In this document: piece after piece, positions 1 through 12,700 of the stretch
Layout: each line of letters starts with the position of its first letter
How positions within the stretch are numbered: the stretch's first letter is position 1
From: Lumbricus rubellus
Taxonomy: Eukaryota > Annelida > Clitellata > Crassiclitellata > Lumbricidae
NCBI GenBank assembly: GCA_945859605.1
Contig: OX243814.1
Coordinates: 28,990,307 to 29,054,306 of the forward strand
Length of the DNA stretch: 64,000 nucleotides
Direction of reading: 5' to 3'
The notes under the pieces: generated by a model
Database searches by the model: none
What the model saw: only the letters and a program-made list of their open reading frames with translations
Told to the model about the DNA's origin: nothing
Made by a program: the position numbers and the translations under genes

Positions 1-4
1 CCTC

Positions 5-64
5 CTCTTTTGTCTCAGCATCCTCTTTTGTCTGAGCATCCTCTTTTGTCTGAGCATCCTCTTC
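5..64. repeat. 18-base minisatellite
   Basis: About 3.5 copies of tcctcttttgtctgagca; the array is cut by the window edge. Confidence 0.8.
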
Positions 65-1395
65 CGTTTTGCTTCAGGGGGTTTCCCTGTTGGGCTTGTT
101 TGGTTTAGATAAGGTGGATTACAGATTTAGATGAACTCATGCATGTAATTATAGCTATATTTAGTTAAGGCAGATATATGTTGCTCCTACTAGTTTATAT
201 TCTCAGAGTACAGATTTACAGACTGAATTTAGTTGAGGGGTTATAGCAGTAGCCTGGTAATATGAAAAGTAGGTATTGAAGACCCCCCACCCTCCAAGAT
301 GGGTACTGTGTTTGATTTTTCAGAGAGGTCTTCACTCATACAGGCTTAGCTCCATTGACTGACATTGGCTAGTTACATTGAATAAATGCATGATGATGAT
401 AATACTATACTACTGCTGCTACTACTAATAATAAGCTTAATCGCGATAATAATACAAATAATAATATATGATTATAATAATAAATGGTGATTATTTTAAT
501 AATAGTGATAATAATATTAATAATTACAATGATGGTCTACGTGAAAGATGTTAGTTGTGTAAAGATTGGAAACAGTTCTGTTAAGTGCTTTGTGTTTGAC
601 CACATTGTTGTCCCAAATCAGATCTGAATGTTTGATAGTGTCTGGGATGACCATTATTCTGCATCGGAATACCTATTTATAGCGCAGTGCCATGCTGCAC
701 CGTTTTATGTCGTGATACCGTTTTTCTTTTTGACTAATGTCTGCATATTTCTCTGCTCTTTCCCAAATGTTGAAGGCTGCTTGTGGATAGACGACTTCAA
801 GAACTACTAGATGAAATACACATATCATGTCTGATCGCAAGCTTTTGTTTGCAAGTCACTGCAGTCTGTACGTGACCTAACATGTTGGTAAGTAGGTAGG
901 TAAGTAAGTAATGTGAATGAGGAGCACTTTGAAGCACGTAGCACTGGTGGTGACTGAAACCCAGTTCCACCATAGAGGCATCCACCTCAATACTCTGACG
1001 GATGAAAACAAGGACCACACCTGCTGTGGCATTTCCCAATCTGAGTGTTATGCTTTAAGGGGTAGATGGCATGGCCTGAGAGGCTCTCCATGATCCAGCT
1101 TGCACTGGCTTTTTAAATTCAGAGGGTGGAAGGAATGGCAGGCACGGAGCCTGTTAACATTTTTATTATCTCTTGAGGGCATTGTTTCAGACTTGTTATT
1201 GCTGGTGCAAGTGTTATTTTATCTTGCCTGATATGCAATAATTGTTTGTAGTCATGCAATGTTGGATTATTATTATTTTTTGCATCATATAGATCTCGTG
1301 TGCAATTTAATCGTGGGCATTGCGCCTGTAATTGCTGAATGGTACAGATGTCACAGAATAGTGCCATCATCATATCATTGTCGTTGTCGTCGTCA

Positions 1396-1396
1396 C

Positions 1397-1447
<51 letters not shown>

Positions 1448-1448
1448 G
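1396..1448. repeat. (CAT)n microsatellite
   Basis: Seventeen or so CAT units in a collagen intron. Confidence 0.95.
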
Positions 1449-1984
1449 GTCATAATATGCAATAAATAGGCAAATAAATATAATATGCATATATGTATGG
1501 ATGGACAGTCAGATGGACTTTGAACAAATGGACATGTTTTTGATCTATAATCTGTATTGTATATATAACATGTCAAATATACGAATATATTATATAATGT
1601 TGAATAATAGTATCAATTATCAAAGGTGAATTTGCATAGTATTTTGTGCATATAGGCTAATGTATGCATTTAAATTAAAAAGGCAGTTTGTTCAAAACCT
1701 TTTAATCTTGGAGTCATTGATCTAATAATGTTTCTATTTCTGAATTCATTAGATTCTATATAAGGTTAGGAAGCGATTTTGCAATTTGTGTTTGAACCTT
1801 TTGCTTCTGAGATAAGTTTACAATGTGTTTTGCATGTGGTTTATTGATTTGCTGGGGAAATTATACAACGACTGAGAAAAATAATTATTCTCATAATTAT
1901 TTTCTACCAGTACGGTCATTCAAGTTGGTATTGCATTCACTTTAAAACCAGAGGTTGAAAAGTACATTGTTTTTGATGTTTTAG

Positions 1985-2123
1985 AATTCCACTAGACTAC
2001 CGGAAAGATTTTCAGGGCCTCATGGGCCTCCTGGACCAAAGGGAGACCCAGGTGAACCAGGACCACCTGCAACAGTGAGCCCTCCAGCACCTCTGTCTCC
2101 GGATGTGTTGCTAAGTCTGAAAG
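1985..2123 (+). CDS. Collagen exon 1 (in window)
   Basis: Acceptor ttttag at 1979-1984 follows a T-rich tract. The exon reads [10 protein letters not shown], then [18 protein letters not shown], then a noncollagenous stretch ending LSLK, and stops in phase 1 before gtgagg. A weaker acceptor ending at 2015 would shorten it by 31 bases and also keeps the frame. Confidence 0.8.
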
Positions 2124-5100
2124 GTGAGGGCTAAAGGTGATGGTGTTGTTGTTGGTGGTGGGTGTTGTTGTTGGTGATGGTGGGTGGAGGTGGTGGTTGT
2201 GGGTGGTGGTGGTGGGTGATGGTGATGGTGGTGATCGTGGTTGTGGTGGTTTTCTATGAGGAATATAAGTAGTTATCAATGCGTATCATTTGGTAATAGC
2301 AATACGTATTGTTGGTCAATGCACTTTGCTATGAATTGAGAAGTGGTGAAATTACGTGCCAGACAGACAGACATACAAACAGACAGGCAGACAGTCATAG
2401 CCTAAGCACGCACACACACACACGCACGCATACCTGCAATCATAATGATCATCAGCTATGACCAGTGCTTAAAGTGTAAAAAAGAATTACCTGGACGCTT
2501 CTTAACTTTTCAGTGTGTGCTGGCAAAATAAGTGGCAGGACGGCGTGCAGATTTTAAAAACAAGTGCATCATTGGGCCATACCTTCTACTGATTTAACCT
2601 ATCTCTGGTAATGTATCCTGCATTGTCTGCTTCTAATGAGACCCAATGTTGTCAACAAATTGGAAATTGGGCACCACTATGCTCTTTAATCTTTATGCTC
2701 CAATAAATTTAATTCCTGACTTAGTTTTTTTCAAGATTTAGCAATATTACTGCTTCAATACCAGGTTGAAAAGGTACATACAGTGATAGAATATACCCAT
2801 GTTTTACCCCATTTTTGTTTAAAAGCATTCTCTGATCTTTTATCTACTTTTATGGCACTTGATGACTTTTTATTTATCTCTTGTACTAGCTAGAGATCAA
2901 TTGCTTTTGTATTCCTGCATACACATTCCACCATGCTATAATGCTATATACTGTCGAATGCTTGTTTGAAGTCCAAATGCTTTTTTGAAGTCTATGAAGT
3001 CGATAAAGACTTTCTTGTTAACAACTGTTTCTCCTCGTCCTCCTCCCCTCCTCCTCCTCGTCCTCATCCTCCTCCTGCTCCTTCTTGAAGTAGTTCTGTA
3101 GTGATTACATACATGCCTGATGCCTTATCCATTTTCATTGTTTTCAAGCCAGTTCTTACCTCCTCCTGTGTAAATGTTGGCATCGTTTCTTCTGTGTTCT
3201 TTATAGATAACTCTGTGAGAACTGTATGATCGTTATGTGTGTCAACATTTATTGTTTATTGTTTATTTCGCATACAACTCTGTTGACACAATCATGAACA
3301 AATAAGTACAGTGCAACAGGAATCAGCAAAAGCTAATAGCTTATACTATCATGACCCCCTCTTCCTTGATTGCAATTCATGAATGTTTTCGTAGCATACT
3401 TAAAACATTTAGTTGTTGCCCGAATTGTTCCATGGAGGAACCATCATTTCTTTATTTCATTAAGTGAATTTGTCTAGCGCCTCTACTCAGAGATGCTCCT
3501 AACCTCAGTGCAGCCAGATAAAACTGTTTTAGGACAAGAGAGAAATGCCATCATCCAGTCCAGTAGCATTGTCATATCGCGCATGCTATAATAATAATGA
3601 TAATTTATATGGCACCGCAGCGTGGCCTTACCAGTATAAGGGCGTCATATGCAAGTGCGTGTTAATATTTGACTGTCTTGATTGATTGCATGGATTATGT
3701 ACATTTATTACCATGTCTATATAGCAAAATGCAATTAGCAATTGGTCAATTAAAGAATATTCTTATCTTTTTTTATATCCTCAAAACTAGGGTAAGTCCA
3801 TTATTATTGACTGATTCATACCCTTTGGTTGGTGGTTGTTTGTTAGGCCAGCTAGTTGTTTTCTGATCTAATTATACACTTATTTGAAGTTATTTCTCTA
3901 GAACTAGACTAAATAAGAAATTCTGTGTATACGTTGTCCGGGGGAATGATTTAACGCTAGAGCCGACCAGCACAGGTGTTCTATGAGCACATCCATTTAG
4001 CCGGTTCTTGACAGCAGCGCTGCTGCCCTGTTTTGGCCTTGCTCTCTGAAGCCATGTAAACGACATAAACTTTTAACCACCCAACGCTTGAATTCATTCG
4101 TCCACCCACCCTCTCAACGTCTACTGTAGTGTGCAATGCTCAGCCTCTGCGATAAGCATCGAGAGAAGGAAGCGGATGTTGTACGTTGTGTGTGTTGCTT
4201 AAGTGTATGCATAACTTTTACAATGTTCAGAGCTCTCTGCTCTGGGCTGACACAGATTCAGTCTTTACTTTGGAAGATAATCCATTAGCAAATGAGTTTT
4301 GCAGTTAGAATTTTAAACAGACTTTCTAAAATGTATTCTGAATTTCGGCATATTGTGTATTTTGCTCAGATAATTATTGAAATCGTTAACTGTGAAATTA
4401 GTTGTTTCGGGGAATTGTAAAGATAGTGTTGAAATGAATCACTTAAATATACAGGGTTGAAAAGAATAACTTAAAAAGAATTGACCTACCAGCATTTTGT
4501 GTTACTATATTATTTTGATTTTTCTTGAGCTGTTAATACTGATTACATTCAGCTGTTTGGTGCAACTATATTTTGAAATTAACGGCAAATTGGCTACGTT
4601 TTAAAATTTCATGACTCCTCTTCGTGAATCATGCATGACATTTCATGTTTGTTTGACTCATTTTAGTTGATGGTTAGTCAACAGGAAATTGAAAGATGAA
4701 TTATTGTTACGGTCGTGGGTCCCATCATCTCTCACATGGGATGTATATTCATCTGACCTTCCTGCCTGACACATGCTTAGACCTTAAGTGTCTGCTTCCC
4801 GGCTGGCCCTGTCAACTTCCCCACTGCCACACCCCTTCCTTCTCTGCCACCTTTTCCATGTCTGCAGTATCCTCTATGTTGATGCAGTTCTGGGAATTAC
4901 AATGATTCATGGATGGGTTCAATTCCCCCCCACCCTCTTCTGAAATAAATGCATTAATTGTTACAAGAATCTGTTAAAAATCCATGAAAAATATGACTAA
5001 GTCGAGTGGAGATGCCTCTGAAACTAAAAACCCCGTGAAATTGTTTCATGGCTATGCCCCTGATGTGATTGAGACATTGCCAGAGTTGGTCGGCTGTAAT

Positions 5101-5249
5101 TCAAGTGATATATTTTGACAAATTTTGCTTTCGATCATACTTAGGTTTAATTTAAGTAAATTATTATCTTAATAAATCCCCATGAATAAAGAAATGTATT
5201 CATGCAACTGTGGTCATATATATATATTTGTATGTATAATTATGTGTCG

Positions 5250-5303
<54 letters not shown>

Positions 5304-6949
5304 CGTGTATATATGTATAATTGTGTGTGTAATGTGTATACATGTGATCATGTGTCATGTATGTATGTTTGTATGTTTGTATTATGTATGTATGTATGTA
5401 TGTATGTATGTATGTATGTATGTATGCATGCTTGTGTTGGCCTGCACGCCTGAATGACTGTATATACGAGACCACTGCGGTAGTGCCTTCCAAGTATCCC
5501 TTGAAGGCAGCCCTTGTTGGCCTCCATGACGTTAGAGTTTATTAGGAAGAAGTTCATGGATAAACAAATGGCAGTTATCCATCTGGCTTTAGGCTGCAGG
5601 CTCTGTTCTTTTGCTGGCCTGCATGGGCTGCATCGTTCTTATCATGCCTCACTCTCTCACATCTCAGGTCATCGGGTTGCTTCCTCAATAATATGTGTTT
5701 CTGGGTAACAATGACCACCGACCAGGACACCCAGTGTTGGGGTGGGGCGTTTATTATATATATATATATTACTAGACAGAGCTTCCTATGTTGAGCCGCG
5801 CAATGACGTTGATTCCGAATAAGAAACAAGAGTATAAATTTTAACATTAAATTTTATTTGTGGGTTTGAGGTCTATTTGTAGCTCAACCAATGAAAGTAT
5901 GAAACGTCATAACAGAACCACCAATCACAGTTGAGATTAATCGTATTTACGTTCGGCAGTTGAAATTTGAAAATAGTAATAATAATCCTCTGGGATTGGT
6001 GGTTCTTTCAAGAGCTGTGATTGGTTGAGCTAAAAATAGACCATCTATATCGGCTGTGATTGGTTGAACTAAAAATAGTATATGTAATGAACGGCTACGT
6101 GAAAGTTCCCAGGGTGCTTCGGCAGAAACCACGTGATCCCACCGGCCTGATTCAAAAGATCCGGGGGGTTGGGGGGTTGAGAGTAGATAAATAAGTAGGT
6201 AAGTATATTCTTTGTTACTCCACCTGCAAATGCACAATGAGACGTATAATCATAGAAAAACATTGCAGTAATAATTGGTAATTAAATTATGTAAATAAAT
6301 CATAAGACAAGTGAAATGTAAGAAATTTATATTAGTGTCAAAGAGTCAACTACACAGCATCCTGATGATGAACCCCTTACCAATTAAAGAATCACTGCGG
6401 GGTATAGATATAGTATCCGATAATCGATATTACTCAGCAATGTCAGCATGCTATCAGAGACACAGAGTCTGTACATTCATTTACATGTTTCCTTATCGAC
6501 CATTTTGTCTTGACCCTGCCCATTTTTCTATAAATTTATGGGTGGGATCCATTCTCGACCCCTTCCTGTAGTTATTTTTCTGCTTTTCAGAGAACATTCT
6601 CTACAATATGTTACTGGAAAGATGTGGGTCTTGCGTGTTTTGACCAAATTCTGTTGTGACATCTCACTGTTTGCATCTTTGTTTTATAGGTGACAGAGGT
6701 GAAATGGGATTACCTGGGTTGCCTGGAGTTGATGGCCCACCTGGAGAAGTGGGAAGCCGTGGAGAACCAGTATGTCATAAGTTGTCTTCTTAGGCATTCC
6801 TATGTTTCTTATTTTAGTAACTACACTAAATATTGCAGTCCTGGACTCGTATAAATTCGTCTGCTTTGGGTAAATTGCTTCAATTCTCACCCTGGGCATT
6901 CCTATGTTTCCTATTTTAGTAACTACACTAAATAATAATAATAATAATA

Positions 6950-6989
<40 letters not shown>

Positions 6990-9743
6990 TTGCAGTCCTG
7001 GGTAAATTGCTTCTTGCAAAGTGTTGCTTTTGTGTATAAGTTTTAATGTAATTCTAATAATTATTATTTTGAACTTATTTCTGTGTTCGAAGATGTATTT
7101 GAAGGTTACTTCATGTCTTTAGCATTTCCTTGAATTTCATAGACGAGAAGTGCATCAGGGAAGCCTTAAGCTGTTGTCTATTGCACCACATGTGGTCATA
7201 ATTAGAATTTTAAATAGGCTGTAAAACAGTTATTTCTTGCTGACTAATAGTATGCTATACAGAAACTTGGAGAAACCAGCTTCTAACGCTGTGTGATATC
7301 TAAATTATTCATTAGCGTTGCCCTCCTTCTTTATCCACGCTTGGGACTGGCACTGCCAAAGTGCAGACAGTGGCAGAGTTTAGTGCACATAGTAATATTA
7401 TTATCAGACAAAGTCAGGTAGGCTTCAGAATAATGTAATTGCAATGGATAATGTACCCAGATCGACTCATTCAAAGGCTCATCTAGTCATCTTCACAATA
7501 TTTAGTAATACAGAGTGACGAAGCACAAGGAAACATGAAATGACTACAGCTTATACTAAGTCATCGTCATAGGTTTCAGAAAAATTATTAGCGGTCCCAA
7601 TTAGACTTTATGTAAATCGTAGAGAATGGATGCCTTTAAGTCAGTAGAGTTCCGTAGTTTTGGCCCAGCTGTTCTAATAGTGAATTGTCTAGTATTAGTT
7701 TGCACGGGTTAAGATGCAGGTTGGATTGTGATCTGGTTTGGTCTTGCTATTATGTACAGAAGCATTAGTCCTAAAGCTGAAGATGCTAGGTTAAGGTATG
7801 AATCTGATGATGCCATGATGGTACATGAAAAGTAGCCATTTGGAGTTTATATAACTCATAGATGGTTAGTAGGTCAAGAATTTTAACACCAACGTTTCAA
7901 TGCAAAGTTACACCATTGCTCTTTTGTCCTCACTGTTAGACGACCTCATTATGACCGACGCATTACATGATGTGGTGTAAGTTAGCATCTTGCAGAAGTT
8001 CTTGTGTATAATTATTAATGGTATTCACATAATTATTATAATCATTTGAATTTTCATACATACAGGGTCCACCTGGTAATTATACAGAAGGATCTAATGC
8101 TTCTACAACGGCAAGGGGTGAACCAGGGCAACCGGGTCCATCTGGATTCCCTGGACTACCAGGAAACAGGGGTGAGAAAGGCTCTAAGGTAAACACTGGG
8201 AATGCTTTTATGGTATTATGCAATAGGGATGCACTTATGGCATTCTACAAGGGAATTTTTCATTTCTGTCACTACCTTGTTGTTTCAAGCTGTCCTCGCA
8301 TTGTGGATAAAGTGGCACTGATGTTGTCAACGACTACTATACTAGCTAGTAGCACATGTTTGACAATCTGCTGCTTCTTTTTATGTAGCAGTTATGTATG
8401 AAGGTCAAGTTGAACAATATTCAACTGGTCACGCAATCTCTACTTTTTCATGATCGAAATGATATCTAAGGGTTGTAGATTTATTAAATGCAGCATGCAT
8501 TGCATATGCATGTAATATCAATTCAATGATACCACAATGTGCTTTTTAGTAACATCAGTCAGTCCAAGGACACCACAATGTACGTTTTAATAACACCAGC
8601 CTCATGACATCACGATGTAATTTTTAATAACACCAGCCGAATGACACCACAATGTAATTTTTAATAACATCAGTCCAGCTACAGTGCCACAATATTTCTT
8701 TTAGATGAATTTATTGGATGTACCTGTATTTGAACATGCTCTACTGTACTGGGCTGCCAAAGTGTTTTGTTATAAATATTTTTTTATTTTTTGGTTTAAT
8801 CGGAATATCAGAAATTGTTAGTTATTCTTTTTCTATTTTTAAATTTCTGTGCTGCTTAACTTTTCCAGGACTAAATTAGTTCAAAGATGGCAATTTTGGG
8901 TTGTTTGCAGTTGATGTAACGTAGCAGGAGATTATAATTTGTTTAACACTATTTTAGGATATCTTGTCCGAAGCTTGCTGTAGAATGATGGTGTGGTGTT
9001 CAAGTGGTGTTGAAAGCTAATAGGTGCCGTGAACTTCAAAGGGGTTTACTGACCTGGAAATGAAAAGTGGATGATGTCTGTGGTCATCTAAGGGAGTTGT
9101 GACTTTGGTTGGAGCTTCAGGGAATGTAAACATACCTGTTCTTATTGCCATGCGGAACTTCCCATTTCCAAGACTCCTCTGAGTCCGCTAATTGCTCAAG
9201 AGCACATGAAAGGATGTCAGGGTTTATCACCAGATGCCCTCTGATGACCCCTGCCCCTTTCTTATGGACTGCCCTTATGAATGTGTACCATAAGGTGACC
9301 TTTGTACTAACCCTAGAACAGCTATGGAGAAAGAAATAATGATGATGTGAGCTGTGGTTAAAGAAAGTATGTTCATGGCCTTTTAGGGATGCAAATTGAA
9401 GTACTTAGTCATTGAAGAACTTGGATTATATTTATTTCTGTTATAAATGTTCTGTAATTATTCTTTGAAGGGAGACAGCCTACCTGGTCCTAGCGGTCCG
9501 CCAGGTGAGCCAGGTCCTATTGGACCACCAGGAACAGATGGACTTCAAGGACCACCAGGTCAGACTATGTATATGACAAATTTCCCCATGCCTGTGCAAT
9601 GTGTGCATGGTGTTGTTTATGATAATGGCAATGACTGGTGTCATATCCTTCATGGGTGTTTCAATAATGATAATGGCTGTGGTTTGCTGGTAGTAGTGAT
9701 GATACTAGTCACTCTCTTTTGGAGTCGATGTTTGTGGGTATGT

Positions 9744-9785
<42 letters not shown>

Positions 9786-12700
9786 CGACGACGACGACAA
9801 TGTGGGTAGGGGTTGCAATGCTTGAAGAAAGTGATATTTTTAGATAAAATTAAATACGAATAATTTAATGGTGCAATTTTAATAGAAATGAAATCTTAGG
9901 TTAGTGTGTTGCGAAATAATGGTTCCAGATGTTGAATGACTCTACCAACATCAGAAACTTGTTGAAACGATTTATTTTGTAGCTTTATCAGGAATCCACT
10001 CTATAAAGAAGTCTTGTTGTAACAGGTTTATTTTCTATGGGCAGATGAGTTTTTGGGATCCATTTCTGAAACACTTACTGACTGTTCTGTATATTGGAAT
10101 TCATGTTTTTATGAATAACTAGCTGTACCCGGCCACGCGTTGCTGTGGCAGAAAAGACCGTCCTCCCCTCCCCCTCCCCCTCACTGCATCCCTCCTTTCT
10201 CCATCCCTCCCCTCCGGTCTCTCTCCACCCTCTTCGTCCCGCTCCCTCCTTCTTTCCTCCCTCACACGGTTCCTCCCCGACAGCGACATTTGCGCTATCA
10301 CGATTTTTGGGCGACTTATGGCAACCCTGATCATCTCGCGACTTTTGGGTGACTTTACAGCGTGATTTTTGGTCACCACGTTTCGAAAATCTGGCAACCC
10401 CGCGCGGTGTTGTTGAATTTGCAAATGGCGGTCGACCGGAATTCAAAGTTCACTTTTTGTGAAAAAGATTGCTTTTTTTCGGGGAAAAAACATAATACAA
10501 CACGGTTGTATTGGAATGGAAGGTTTTGTAAAATTTTCAAAACAATCGCTCCGTCAGTTTTCGAGAACACTCATAACGAACTATTGGAAAGTTTCATTTT
10601 TTTTATATAGATTCTGTAACGAGTCACTGGTTTGTGACCTGAAATATGGCAGTTCATGAGGAAATGATTTAATTTCGAATTATTGCACAGGCTATTGACA
10701 TGTTTTATTGTCTGATGATTTTCAGTCAAGCACCTTTGATATGCATTACCAATGGAAAATATCCAAAATGACAAGAAATGTAATAGTTGTAGTGCTAGTT
10801 CCTAGTAATAATAATAATTAAAAAGAAGAAGAAAGAATAGAAGACGAAAGAGGAAGGAAAGAGAAAGAAGAGGCAAGGAGGAGTAGGATAACGGAGAAGA
10901 GGAGGATATATATAGAAAGGAAAGGTAGAAGAAGTGGAAGAAGAGGAAGAAAATAAACATCAAACCAGAAATTTTTTTTGTTCTGCATTCCAGTTTACTT
11001 TTCATGTTTCTAGTAGCCTTAGCGCAAGTAGAGATGTTCAAACTTGTTGACTTGCACATCTACCCAGGGAGCTGTGGCTCATTATTTGGTTAAAACTCCT
11101 TTACTGCATTAACAAAGGTACATTGTGTTATGTTTGTGACTTCTGACATGTAGGGCCACCTGGGAAATCAGTGCTAGGAGGCAATGAGATACCTGGGAAA
11201 CAGGGACCACCTGGGCCTCAGGTAAGAGAATTTGTGATATTTGGCATTTGATAACAGGTCAGTTTCAGTGAAAATGTAATCATGCTCCTTCAATACAATA
11301 GACTGAATAGAGCATGATTTTATGTACAATAATGATCTGTGATTGTTATTGTGCACAATCTTTTGGATATGATTTCTGTTCAGATAATCATTATGTAAGA
11401 AACTTGAGGTCATGATCATGTGAACTAATGTGTCGATTATGAGCAGAGACTGCTGCCTCGTGTTTGTGATACTCCAGAATATCTAAATGTTCTCTGCTGT
11501 CCAATAACTTATTTGAATTGAAATCTCAATCAATTTGTTAAGCATGTCTGTGCAATAGGCAGAATATCAAAGAAAGTCAAGCAGGCAATATTTAATGTTC
11601 ATGTGCGAAGACATTCAAGACATATTTTTACAATTTAAGTCAAAGATAGTTGTTTTGGAGACAATGACATTGAAAATGATGACAGCTCATCATTGGAAAT
11701 AATGACACCGCAGCTGGTATCGTTTATAAAGTGATGGTTACCTTTCTGGACGTTGTCAAATTATATTGTCTATGTCGTCTTTCAATCTAGGGTCCTCCTG
11801 GTAGTCCTGGTTCTGCAGGTGTGCCAGGTGACAAAGGTGATAAGGTATGATGCTATTTTATTAAATTATTTTCCTGGCTTAGTCATTAATCAATGAGGTC
11901 ATCTGATTAACTTTGTCTGGTCATAGACCTAAATCGAGGACTACTCTTAGTGAACGAGCTTTTCAGTTGCTCTTTGGAACCAGGGCTGAAAGTGAGCCGG
12001 GTCGGTCCGGGTCTGAGACCCGGCATCGATTTTCGAGACTTGCTGTTGCCGGGTCTCATCCGGGTCAGGTGCCAAAAGTAGGTAAAATGGTAGGATTTTC
12101 GGTAATTTTGGGCAAATGACTATAGGAAAAACGTCGTCATAAAAAGTTATGGGCCAAAGGCGTGCTCGTCCGCCAAAGTGAGACCCGGCAACTTTTCCAA
12201 ACCACTTTCAGCCCTGTTTGGAACTCACTTGGACCTGCGTCTGTGTGTCTGTGTGCTATGCTGATGTGTTATTCCTATAAATTTTAAGCACAGTTCTTGA
12301 GTTTACTATTGCAACCATCAGCTTCAGAATTTTTGCTTCTACGGCCCATTGTGCCAAAAGCTTGGACAATGCTGCTTTAATGTCTCTTTTTTGTAGTCGT
12401 GTTATGACAATATGTAAACTTGATTTCTTTGACTTGATTGCAAAAATAAAATATTTTGAATTGATTTTTTACACTTTAATAATATTTGCAATTACGACCT
12501 GATTACATGTATTCTAGTGATGGTAGTGGTCTTAGGACTATGTTGACAGTAGGCCTAGTGATATGTTATGTAGTTTCAGAACCTTTCATATTCTTAGGAC
12601 AATGAGTCTAATTCTTTCTATGCTTGCTAAACTTGATGTGTGTTCTATATGTCTTTTCCACCACCAGGGTGATCCTGGTTTACCTGGAGTTCAAGGTAAT

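Larger units (their letters stand above)
1..1984 (+). other. Collagen intron sequence
   Basis: No exon recognised. Contains an 18-base minisatellite at the left edge, an AT-rich (TAA/GAT) stretch near 395-530 and a CAT array near 1396-1448. Reading frames here come from the repeats. Confidence 0.6.

Noticed and set aside
1119..1490. Asp-rich 123-residue minus-strand frame
   Set aside because: CAT microsatellite in a collagen intron.
2463..2600. Possible hAT-like MITE beginning cagtgcttaaagtg
   Set aside because: Left end resembles the 32256 element, but no matching right end or target duplication was found.
5860..6095. Possible MITE with ggtctatttgtagctcaacc and ggttgagctaaaaatagacc inverted ends
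   Set aside because: Inverted stretches exist and a duplicated gctgtgattggttga unit is nearby, but no target duplication or clear limits were seen.
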